A stretch of 13,990 nucleotides of DNA from Gammaproteobacteria bacterium. Lineage in GTDB: Bacteria; Pseudomonadota; Gammaproteobacteria; Steroidobacterales; Steroidobacteraceae. Shown piece after piece: positions 7,872 to 13,990 of the stretch; position 1 is the first letter of the stretch; every line of letters begins with the position of its first letter. The position numbers and the translations under genes were made by a program. Where the stretch lies: positions 1 through 13,990 of the forward strand of contig RGYP01000021.1 in NCBI GenBank assembly GCA_010031985.1, given 5' to 3'. Under the pieces are notes generated by a model. The model was given only the letters and a program-made list of their open reading frames with translations, made no database searches and had not been told where the DNA came from.

Positions 7872-10800
7872 GGCAGTTTGCCCTCGAGGTGTTCGGTCAG
7901 CGGCCTGAAGACATCGAGCGCCAGCGTGGCAAATTCGTCATCGAGCGGCGAACATCCGGCAAAGACGAGGACGTTCCAGGGATCATCCGCCTCACCGGCG
8001 AGGCCGGCGTAGTCGTTGCCTGACCATGCTCGCGCTGCCACACGTAACGCGGCGTGGGGGTCGCCCCCTTTTGGCCCCAGCATCGAGCGAGCATAGGCGC
8101 AGGAACTCTCGACGAAAAACGGCAGCGGAATCGTCATGCCTCGCCAGTAAACGGTGAGCAGATCTTTCACCAGCGCTTGCGTTACCTTCGTCGATGCGGG
8201 CGGGAGAAATTTTCGGATCTCGCTGTTGCGATCGATGATCACGGTTTCGGTACCGGGCACGCTCAGGTTGACCAGCAAATGTTCGACCCAGGCTGCGACG
8301 AGATCTTTGGCCTTGAGGTTTGCGCAGCGAAATCGACATAAGCGACCTGCATACAGACCATCGATTTCGCCTGCGATCGTCCATGGCCCGTCCTGCCAAT
8401 CGACCTGCACTCGCGTACGGACGGCGTCGATGATCTCTTTGCGGACGGTGCCGAGAAATGTCGCGACCGTCCGTTCGATCTGCTGCTCGGCAAGAACGCC
8501 GAAGGCGCCCGCGGGCAGACGACCCTGCGCGCGTGCAATACGGTAGGTCGGCAAATCGTTCCCCTCGAGGAGCGAATCGAGTCTGGCTTGCTGCAAGCCG
8601 TAGGTCTCGAGACTGTCGAGTTCCAGCGGCTCGTGGGATTTCAGCGGATTCGCCTCGCGCCGGATACGGACACCGAGCCGCCATTCACAGATCCGCCTTG
8701 CGGGATGACCCAAAAACTCGACGAGTCGCGAGGGCGAAAGACGACGCCAATCCTCGTCGGGCGCTGGCAGAGGTTCTTCGAAGAGCTTGCGTGACCGAGC
8801 GCCACCGACGATCAGCGTCTGCGCGGCTAATGCATTGTCTTTGGAAAAACTTTGCTCGGGTCCCGACTCGAAGTAGTAACGACTGAATGCTTGCAGCCGA
8901 TGCCTCACGACCCGAACTACGGCTCCGCGACCCTGCACCGAGAAGCTTCGGTCGAGATAGTCGAGGAGCTCGGTGACCACTCCAGACGGCGATGCCTGCG
9001 CGGCATCGCGCTGTGACTGTCCCACGTAGCTGACATACAACTGATCGCGCGCACTCAGCAGTGCTTCGAGGAACAGATAGCGATCATCGTCACGCAACGA
9101 GCGATCGCCCCGTCGCGGGTCGATGGCGAGCAGATCAAAACTCGGTCGGCTTGTTTGCCGCGGAAAGTCGTTCTCGTTCATGCCAAGCAGGCAGATGACG
9201 CGCGCCGGAATCGCGCGCATGGGCTTGAGCGAACAAAAGGTGACGCGCCCGTCGAGGAAGCCGCCCGCGACGGCGGTTTCGCGTAGGCGATGATCGAGAC
9301 TCGCGACGATGACCTCGGCGGGGAGTTTTTCTTCGCGTTGCCATGGGTCACTATCCGAGAGAGCGCTCAAGGCGTCGCGAAGGATGCTCAAGTCGGCGGC
9401 GAAGTTCGTCTCGGTACCGAAAAGTCGCTGGACGAAGCGTAGCAACGCGTGCCCCCAGTGCGATCGGGTTTTCGGGAGTCGCATCGATTCGGCGACCTCG
9501 CGCAGAAAGTCGATCACGGTCAGCAAACGATCGAGGGTATCGAGATGATCGCCCTCCATCGCGGCGTAGGGCAGCAGGTCGGCGTACAGATGTCGTCCGT
9601 CGCCATTCATGGCGTAACCGAGAACCCAAGTCGCTTCGCCGTGCGCCCAAGAAAATTCGGCGCTTTCGGCGAGACCCAATCGCGCCCGATGCTGTGCATC
9701 GAGGCCGCGGATGACGCCGCTGTCACCAATCCAACGTCCAATACGTTCGAGATCAAGCTCCGTGAGTCCGAATTGATGGCGGATGAGCTCGTTTTCGATC
9801 ACGTCGAGGACGCGGGAATTCGCGAAATTCGACAGACCGAGTTCGAGAACACGGAGGAAAACGTCGATCACCTCGATGCGGGTGCGTGACGACTGATCGG
9901 CCAGCGAGTAGGGGATGCGCGTCAGATCGCTCTCTGGCGTACCGAAGACCGCGCGTATGTAAGGCGCGTGAGACTCGATATCGGGCGCCATGACCAATAC
10001 GTCACGGGGCTGCAGCGAGGGATCATCTTGGAACAGCCTCAGTAAGCGATCGTGCAGCGCTTCGATTTCGCGCAAGGCGCTGTGGGAGGAGTGCAACTCG
10101 ATCGAGCGGTCAGTTTCTGCCTTCGATTCTCGAGATTCGTCTTGAGTTCGATCGTGCAGTTCGAGTAAATCGTCCTGTAGCCGACCAAGAACGCTCTCGG
10201 AGCAGGTCGGCACGAAAATTTCGCTGGCCTGCTGGATTTCATGGGCCAGCAATTGGTCGAGCAAGTCACGCCCGAGTTTGCCGAAGGAGTTCGCCAGCGG
10301 GTTTCCTTGACGAGGAGAGGTTGCATCGGTGCTTTTCAATCTTTGTTTTTCGGTGACGAGGTCGCTCCAGTAATGATGGGTCGGCGACAGTACGTAAAAA
10401 TCGACTCGAGTTGTTACCGCGGCTTTGTGCAGCACGTCGAGAAAGGCCGGTGGCAAAGTGCTCAGGCCGAAAATGCTGAGCCGGTGCGGTAGCGAGACGA
10501 GTTCGAGCTCGGTGTCGTCAAGTGCGATGACGGCGGCATGCAGATCGGCGAAAGATTCCTCGCTCGTGAGGTCCTTGCGTAGCGCTCGCCACAGGTGGCC
10601 TTGCCAGCCGCCCGCGGCAGCATCGCCATCCCAGTCGCGCAGCATCTGCGGCCTGTAGACTTGATACTGATCGAACAGGCTTGCCACCCGACGCGCAAGC
10701 TCGAATCGTCGTTGCGCGGTCCCACCCTGCAGATAAGCCGCGACGAGCTCGAAATTTTCGTCGCCCATGAATTCGGGTAGACGGTCGTAGAGCCACCACG

Positions 10801-11095
10801 TCAGTGCGTCGCGCCCAAAGCGGGGCGAGCAGCGTCGCTGACCGCCGAGCATTGCCGTTGCGAGTTCATCGACCATACCGCGCAGGAAGGGGAACTTGAG
10901 TCCCATGGCGAGCCCGCTACGGCTGGCGATTTGCATCGAGAGCCACCGAGCCGTGTCGGCACTCGAGACCACTACCGAATGCGGTGTCATCGGGTCGACG
11001 GTCGTGGCCCCGAGGTCCTCGGTGAGCTGCTCCGCCAGGCTCTCGAGCCGGTTCGAGAGGTGGAGAAAGAGATGGGAATTGCGTGCCGTGGCCAT
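7868..11095 (-). CDS. recC: exodeoxyribonuclease V subunit gamma, RecC (Chi-scanning subunit)
   Basis: The subunit that splits the duplex, feeds strands to RecB and RecD, and reads Chi in the 3' strand. It has 1075 residues (E. coli about 1122). N-terminal landmarks are HLSNRLESLAEQL and SLFDQYQVYRP (about 139-149). The middle carries GNPLANSFGKLGRD and the block MRAIPARVICLLGMNENDFPR (split here as MRAIPARV and CLLGMNENDFPR). RGDRSLRDDDRYLFLEALL follows, and a decayed-nuclease-like C-terminus has GRLPAGAFG. As expected for RecC, no Walker A motif is seen. It is the first gene of the recC-recB-recD unit, with no ptrA before recB. The ATG at 11093-11095 gives the N-terminus expected from E. 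coli, but no good Shine-Dalgarno precedes it (upstream is GGCTACCCC). Several positions matching E. coli Chi-contact residues differ (see findings). Confidence 0.96.
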   Translation of the reverse strand: MATARNSHLFLHLSNRLESLAEQLTEDLGATTVDPMTPHSVVVSSADTARWLSMQIASRSGLAMGLKFPFLRGMVDELATAMLGGQRRCSPRFGRDALTWWLYDRLPEFMGDENFELVAAYLQGGTAQRRFELARRVASLFDQYQVYRPQMLRDWDGDAAAGGWQGHLWRALRKDLTSEESFADLHAAVIALDDTELELVSLPHRLSIFGLSTLPPAFLDVLHKAAVTTRVDFYVLSPTHHYWSDLVTEKQRLKSTDATSPRQGNPLANSFGKLGRDLLDQLLAHEIQQASEIFVPTCSESVLGRLQDDLLELHDRTQDESRESKAETDRSIELHSSHSALREIEALHDRLLRLFQDDPSLQPRDVLVMAPDIESHAPYIRAVFGTPESDLTRIPYSLADQSSRTRIEVIDVFLRVLELGLSNFANSRVLDVIENELIRHQFGLTELDLERIGRWIGDSGVIRGLDAQHRARLGLAESAEFSWAHGEATWVLGYAMNGDGRHLYADLLPYAAMEGDHLDTLDRLLTVIDFLREVAESMRLPKTRSHWGHALLRFVQRLFGTETNFAADLSILRDALSALSDSDPWQREEKLPAEVIVASLDHRLRETAVAGGFLDGRVTFCSLKPMRAIPARVICLLGMNENDFPRQTSRPSFDLLAIDPRRGDRSLRDDDRYLFLEALLSARDQLYVSYVGQSQRDAAQASPSGVVTELLDYLDRSFSVQGRGAVVRVVRHRLQAFSRYYFESGPEQSFSKDNALAAQTLIVGGARSRKLFEEPLPAPDEDWRRLSPSRLVEFLGHPARRICEWRLGVRIRREANPLKSHEPLELDSLETYGLQQARLDSLLEGNDLPTYRIARAQGRLPAGAFGVLAEQQIERTVATFLGTVRKEIIDAVRTRVQVDWQDGPWTIAGEIDGLYAGRLCRFRCANLKAKDLVAAWVEHLLVNLSVPGTETVIIDRNSEIRKFLPPASTKVTQALVKDLLTVYWRGMTIPLPFFVESSCAYARSMLGPKGGDPHAALRVAARAWSGNDYAGLAGEADDPWNVLVFAGCSPLDDEFATLALDVFRPLTEHLEGKLP

Positions 11096-11169
11096 GGGGT
11101 AGCCGATAGTATCCCGCAGGTCAGGCTCAATGTTTGAGCTCGTCGAGAGACCGCTCCAAGAGGAAACTC
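11096..11169. promoter_or_regulatory. recC / thioredoxin-like gene divergent intergenic region
   Basis: These 74 bp must hold the start signals for both genes unless they extend into the coding regions. A near-palindrome GATAGTATC (11105-11113) gives weak -10-like hexamers on both strands. For recC the best fit is CAAACA, 17 bp, GATACT on the minus strand, ending only about a dozen bases before the ATG. No LexA-type CTGT-N8-ACAG box is present. Low confidence, by eye. Confidence 0.3.
11125..11139. repeat. 6-bp inverted repeat in the recC/thioredoxin intergenic region
   Basis: GCTCAA (11125-11130), a 3-nt TGT spacer, and TTGAGC (11134-11139) form a perfect inverted repeat. It could be an operator half-site pair or a small RNA hairpin in the leader of the thioredoxin-like gene. 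The arms are short enough that chance is a real possibility. Confidence 0.5.
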
Positions 11170-11679
11170 ATGACCCGCTTTTCCGCAAGATTCTCTGTAG
11201 TCGCAGCAGGCCTGCTCTGGGCGCTGTCGTGGTCCGCGAGCGCAGCGCCCGATGTACCGGCAGCGCAACCCTTGTCCGCCGGTGAATTTCGTGCAGTTTT
11301 GCAAAAGCAGCAAGGCAAGGTGTTGATAGTGAACTTCTGGGCGACGTGGTGCGTGCCGTGTCTGCGTGAAGTGCCCGATCTGCTCAAGCTCGAGTCCGAA
11401 TTCGGATCGCGGGGCGTCAAGCTGATCGGCGTGGCGGTCGACGATCCGTCTCCTCAAGCCGCGCAGGTCGAACAATTTCGACGCAAGTATTTTCCGACCT
11501 TCATGACTTACGCCCGCATCGGCCCCGAGATGGACGAGTTGGCGAGTGTGATCGACCCGGCATGGAACGAGGTCGTGCCGACGACCTACATCATCGATAG
11601 GCGTGGCAAGGCGGTCGCACGCATTCAGGGCAAGAAGAGCCTTGATGAGTTCCGCGCTGCGCTGGAGAAGGCTCTCTAG
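11170..11679 (+). CDS. TlpA-like exported thioredoxin-fold protein
   Basis: A periplasmic thiol-disulfide oxidoreductase, expected to reduce or exchange disulfides in exported proteins. From ATG 11170 it has 169 residues; AAGAGGA at 11158-11164 is a good ribosome site 5 nt upstream. The TTG at 11134 would add 12 charged residues before the signal peptide and is less likely. Residues 1-25 form a signal peptide: basic MTRFSARF, then a hydrophobic core, then ASA before a probable cleavage at A25/A26. No lipobox is present. The active site is WATWCVPC with C61 and C64, and the cis-proline loop is VVPTTYIID with P137. The TlpA/ResA-type FPTFM and DEL segments follow the fold. No CcmG-specific cytochrome-maturation genes or DsbD are nearby, so the partner is unknown. 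It is convergent with the DUF4382 gene, only 18 bp between stops. Confidence 0.92.
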   Translation: MTRFSARFSVVAAGLLWALSWSASAAPDVPAAQPLSAGEFRAVLQKQQGKVLIVNFWATWCVPCLREVPDLLKLESEFGSRGVKLIGVAVDDPSPQAAQVEQFRRKYFPTFMTYARIGPEMDELASVIDPAWNEVVPTTYIIDRRGKAVARIQGKKSLDEFRAALEKAL

Positions 11680-11697
11680 GTTCGAGCGTCGCGTGGA

Positions 11698-12696
11698 TCA
11701 AAGAAAATCGACAGTCGTGGTCGAGTCTTTGACGATCCGCGCACCTTTGACCGTGAATTTCATCGAGGGTGTACCGCCCGGTGGTATGGCCGCCGTCGGA
11801 TCGTATTCGCTCCGCGCCGGGTCAGCATCCACGTCGGCCTGACAAGTGGCTGCGACGGTGTAGTCGCCGGCCGCGAGGAACTGAAACGAGTAGTTGACCG
11901 GGGCCCCCGGTGCTGCGGGGGTGAGGGGCTGATAGACCAGCGGGTCGACGCCGTCGGTGGTCACGCCGTCCATGTCATCCGGCGTCACGCCGCTGCCTTC
12001 GTAGACGTACACGCCCGGCTTGCAGTTCGCAGCGGTGGTCTGTTGGGCGAGCGCGAGTGCGGCAACATCCACCGTACCCTTGAGCGCCCCCACTTCGAGC
12101 AGATCGACCAGGCGCAGGCTGGGTCTCAGGATCCAATTCGGACTTTGGCCGGGCGGGGCGACGACGGACTTACGCAGGTCGAAGTCGATCATCAGTCGAG
12201 TCGTCGCACGTTGGGCCACCACGAACGGTTTGGAGAGCTTCAGACCCGATTCCGATCCGCTCGGAATATAAAGTGGAAATTGGCGTCCATCCCGAAGCTT
12301 GATGTAAGAGCCGCTCTGTAAATTTTGCTCGGCGGTGATCCGTAATCTCAGCCATTGGTAGTTGCCGGGCAGTACGGCTTGATTATCGAGCAGGTTGAAA
12401 CTGACGCCGTCGCGATAGCGCAGCAGGTCGATGCGTTTCGGGCTGTCGAAATTGATGGTGATGGTGCTCTCGGGACCGCGCTGAAGTTCGACGCCCGTCA
12501 CCACCACGACGACCTCTGCGGCATCGTCGATGGGGGCATCGGTGATGCCAAGGGTGATGAAACCGCTGTCCTGAGCTATCGATCCCGTGTCGGTTCCGTT
12601 GTCACTGCTGCAGCCGCCGATCGCCAGCAGCCACAAGGCTACGGGCAAGGCAAGGCGCTGGATTCCGGGTGCCCCCCGCGTAGACGTATCTGACAT
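11698..12696 (-). CDS. DUF4382-domain lipoprotein
   Basis: A 332-residue predicted lipoprotein of unknown function. The N-terminus has a hydrophobic segment ending in the lipobox AIGGC, with lipidated C29. The residue after it is Ser, not Asp, which in enterobacterial rules predicts the outer membrane. Residues about 44-200 match the DUF4382 pattern: FITLGITDAPIDDAAEVVV, then GVELQR, DLLRY, NLLDNQAVLPGNYQWLRL and the closing RPSLRLVDLLEVGALKGTVD. The remaining 130 residues look like a beta-sandwich extension (YSFQFLAAGDYTVAATC), with two cysteines C225 and C285 and Asp-rich segments at about 240-251 and 288-299. The ATG at 12694-12696 is the only start that retains the signal; its ribosome site is weak. 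No partner gene is adjacent in the same direction. The domain call is from pattern memory. Confidence 0.85.
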   Translation of the reverse strand: MSDTSTRGAPGIQRLALPVALWLLAIGGCSSDNGTDTGSIAQDSGFITLGITDAPIDDAAEVVVVVTGVELQRGPESTITINFDSPKRIDLLRYRDGVSFNLLDNQAVLPGNYQWLRLRITAEQNLQSGSYIKLRDGRQFPLYIPSGSESGLKLSKPFVVAQRATTRLMIDFDLRKSVVAPPGQSPNWILRPSLRLVDLLEVGALKGTVDVAALALAQQTTAANCKPGVYVYEGSGVTPDDMDGVTTDGVDPLVYQPLTPAAPGAPVNYSFQFLAAGDYTVAATCQADVDADPARSEYDPTAAIPPGGTPSMKFTVKGARIVKDSTTTVDFL

Positions 12697-12717
12697 TCCG
12701 GCAGCTTAGAGGAGCAC

Positions 12718-12772
12718 CCCACCGACCGACGGTGCGCTTCGATACACAGGACGGATGTAACGCGTCGGTGGG
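12718..12772. repeat. 9-bp inverted repeat upstream of the DUF4382 gene
   Basis: CCCACCGAC (12718-12726) and its exact complement-reverse GTCGGTGGG (12764-12772) flank a 37-bp spacer. In the spacer's left edge a second small palindrome, CACCG-ACCGA-CGGTG (12720-12734), overlaps the first arm. If the DUF4382 transcript starts near 12814 the repeat lies in its 5' leader; otherwise it may be paired operator sites. Confidence 0.6.
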
Positions 12773-12799
12773 CGTTGCGGTTTTTGGCCGGCATTTTCG

Positions 12800-12849
12800 C
12801 CTGCGGCAGAGCATCGTTGGTTTATAGTGTCGAAGTTCGAAGAGGCCAA
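12800..12849. promoter_or_regulatory. candidate divergent promoters for the DUF4382 gene and fadH
   Basis: On the minus strand TTGGCC (complement of 12844-12849), a 17-bp spacer and TATAAA (complement of 12821-12826) make a reasonable sigma-70-like promoter for the DUF4382 gene, predicting a leader near 118 nt. On the plus strand TATAGT (12823-12828) is a -10-like hexamer for fadH with no good -35. A short palindrome TCGAA-G-TTCGA sits at 12830-12840, about where the fadH transcript would begin, and could be an operator (FadR-type sites were not recognised). Confidence 0.4.
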
Positions 12850-12850
12850 C

Positions 12851-12886
12851 ATGCAGCCAGCTGCAATTAGCAAGGATTACCGGTGA
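12851..12886 (+). CDS. possible 11-residue leader ORF coupled to fadH
   Basis: ATG at 12851 opens an 11-codon frame, MQPAAISKDYR, ending in TGA at 12884-12886. It is preceded by AGAGG at 12841-12845, five bases from the ATG. The stop overlaps the fadH GTG start in the arrangement GTGA, typical of translational coupling. The fadH ribosome site AAGGA lies inside this frame. A frame this short can occur by chance; no composition bias of an attenuator peptide is evident. Confidence 0.35.
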   Translation: MQPAAISKDYR

Positions 12887-13990
12887 GCGAATCGCGCGAT
12901 CAAGCGGGCGTCTATCCAAATCTGCTCGCCCCGCTCGATCTCGGCTTCACCACGCTTCGCAATCGGGTGGTGATGGGCTCGATGCATACCGGGCTCGAGG
13001 ATCGCGCCGAGCATCTGCCACGACTTGCCGAATACTTTGCTGCACGGGCACGCGGTGGGGTCGGCTTGATGGTCACCGGGGGCTATGCACCCAACATCGA
13101 AGGCTGGTTGAGTCCATTTGCCTCGCGACTCGCAACTCGCAAGGCTGCGGTGCAACACCAAAGAATCACGGGTGCAGTGCATGCCGAGGGCGGGAAGATC
13201 GCGCTGCAGATCCTGCATGCTGGTCGCTACGCCTACCATCCGCTCTCGGTCGCGCCGTCACGAATACGCTCACCGATCACGCCATTCACGCCCCGCGCAT
13301 TGACTGCAGGTGGTGTCGAGCGACAGATCCGCGCCTTCGTTCGCTGTGCGCGGCTGGCTCGAGAGGCGGGCTACGACGGCGTCGAGGTGATGGGCTCCGA
13401 GGGCTACTTCATCAACGAATTTTTGGTAGCGGCAACCAACCGTCGTACCGATAGGTGGGGCGGTAGTTTCGAAAATCGGATGCGCCTGCCCGTCGAGATC
13501 GTTACGCGCATTCGCGAGGCCGTCGGTCGCGACTTCATCATCATTTATCGACTTTCGATCATCGATCTCATCCCCGAAGGCCAATCTTGGGACGAAGTCG
13601 TGCGGCTTGCCAAAGCGGTCGAGAGCGCCGGTGCGAGCATCATCAACTCCGGGATCGGTTGGCACGAGGCGCGTATCCCCACCATCGCCACTTCCGTCCC
13701 GCGGGCCGCTTTTACGTGGGTGACGCGCAAGCTCAAGAGTGAACTTTCGATCCCGCTGTGTACCAGCAACCGGATCAATACGCCGGAGGTCGGCGAGCGT
13801 GTGCTCGCCGAGGGCGATGCCGATCTCATTTCGATGGCGCGACCGCTGCTGGCCGATCCGGATTTCGTGCGCAAGGCGAGCGAGGGTCGTGCGCGCAGCA
13901 TCAACACTTGCATCGCCTGCAATCAGGCCTGTCTCGACCACACCTTCTCGCGTCAGCTTGCCAGTTGTCTCGTCAACCCGTACGCCTGCC
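12883..13990 (+). CDS. fadH: 2,4-dienoyl-CoA reductase (NADPH), FadH, 3'-truncated by window end
   Basis: Cytoplasmic flavo-iron-sulfur enzyme that reduces 2,4-dienoyl-CoA during beta-oxidation of unsaturated fatty acids. The window holds the first 369 residues of about 670, covering the FMN-binding TIM barrel and the iron-sulfur segment; the FAD/NADPH half lies beyond. The start is GTG 12883, with AAGGA at 12872-12876 six bases upstream. The N-terminus LLAPLDLGFTTLRNRVVMGS is typical. By alignment with E. coli FadH, the catalytic pair Y175 (EGYFINEF) and H261 (GIGWHEARIP) match Y166 and H252 with a constant offset of 9. The four cluster cysteines C343, C346, C350 and C362 are present (TCIACNQACLD and SCLVNP). 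Blocks EVMGSEGY, IIYRLS and SMARP also match. The frame is continuous to the last base and shows no damage. Old-yellow-enzyme-type relatives are less likely, given the near-identity of these blocks. Confidence 0.95.
   Translation, partial: MSESRDQAGVYPNLLAPLDLGFTTLRNRVVMGSMHTGLEDRAEHLPRLAEYFAARARGGVGLMVTGGYAPNIEGWLSPFASRLATRKAAVQHQRITGAVHAEGGKIALQILHAGRYAYHPLSVAPSRIRSPITPFTPRALTAGGVERQIRAFVRCARLAREAGYDGVEVMGSEGYFINEFLVAATNRRTDRWGGSFENRMRLPVEIVTRIREAVGRDFIIIYRLSIIDLIPEGQSWDEVVRLAKAVESAGASIINSGIGWHEARIPTIATSVPRAAFTWVTRKLKSELSIPLCTSNRINTPEVGERVLAEGDADLISMARPLLADPDFVRKASEGRARSINTCIACNQACLDHTFSRQLASCLVNPYAC

Noticed and set aside
2711..11095. A defence-system reading of the large helicase-nuclease block
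   Set aside because: All three proteins match housekeeping RecB, RecC and RecD in length, motif order and operon arrangement; nothing indicates AddAB-like or phage-defence variants.
11134..11169. TTG start 12 codons upstream for the thioredoxin-like protein
   Set aside because: It would put charged residues before the signal peptide, whereas ATG 11170 has a well-spaced AAGAGGA site and gives a normal signal peptide.
11096..11169. Possible LexA/SOS control of recC
   Set aside because: No CTGT-N8-ACAG type box is present, and recBCD is not an SOS operon in E. coli.
13270..13941. A 223-codon open frame on the minus strand at the right edge
   Set aside because: It is opposite fadH, whose catalytic tyrosine, histidine and cluster cysteines are all in the plus-strand frame.

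Overview
The window is GC-rich (roughly 60% by eye), densely coded chromosomal DNA. Several proteins closely resemble their Escherichia coli counterparts (KgtP, Mak, RecB, RecC, RecD, FadH). I read it as the core chromosome of a gammaproteobacterium outside the Enterobacterales: there is no ptrA between recC and recB, and the gene order differs from E. coli. I cannot name the genus. I see no mobile element, CRISPR array, tRNA, rRNA or phage gene, and no sign of recent transfer.

Layout from left to right. (1) 1-1181, plus strand: a 5'-truncated 2-oxoglutarate permease of the KgtP type. (2) 1218-1682, minus strand: a small stand-alone cyclic-nucleotide-binding-fold protein. (3) 1787-2719, plus strand: a ROK-family fructokinase (Mak), divergent from (2) across a 104-bp promoter region. 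(4) 11095-2711, minus strand: the three-gene operon recC-recB-recD, with genes overlapping by 4 and 11 bp. Its last gene overlaps the 3' end of mak tail-to-tail by 9 bp. (5) 11170-11679, plus strand: an exported TlpA-like thioredoxin, divergent from recC across 74 bp. (6) 12696-11698, minus strand: a DUF4382 lipoprotein, convergent with (5). (7) 12883 to the window end, plus strand: the first 369 codons of 2,4-dienoyl-CoA reductase (fadH), possibly preceded by an 11-codon leader ORF.

How the genes work together: recC, recB and recD encode the complete RecBCD (exonuclease V) helicase-nuclease for double-strand-break repair, and all the helicase and nuclease motifs I could check by eye are present. 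The others are single metabolic or envelope genes: 2-oxoglutarate uptake, fructose phosphorylation, degradation of unsaturated fatty acids, and periplasmic thiol redox. They show no obvious functional link to recBCD.

I did not find an evidently new multi-gene system. The observations most worth a second look are modest: apparent divergence of the Chi-reading residues of RecC, a cNMP-fold protein lacking the phosphate-binding arginine, a possible translationally coupled leader peptide before fadH, a 9-bp inverted repeat upstream of the DUF4382 gene, and near-symmetrical -10-like elements in all three divergent promoter regions.
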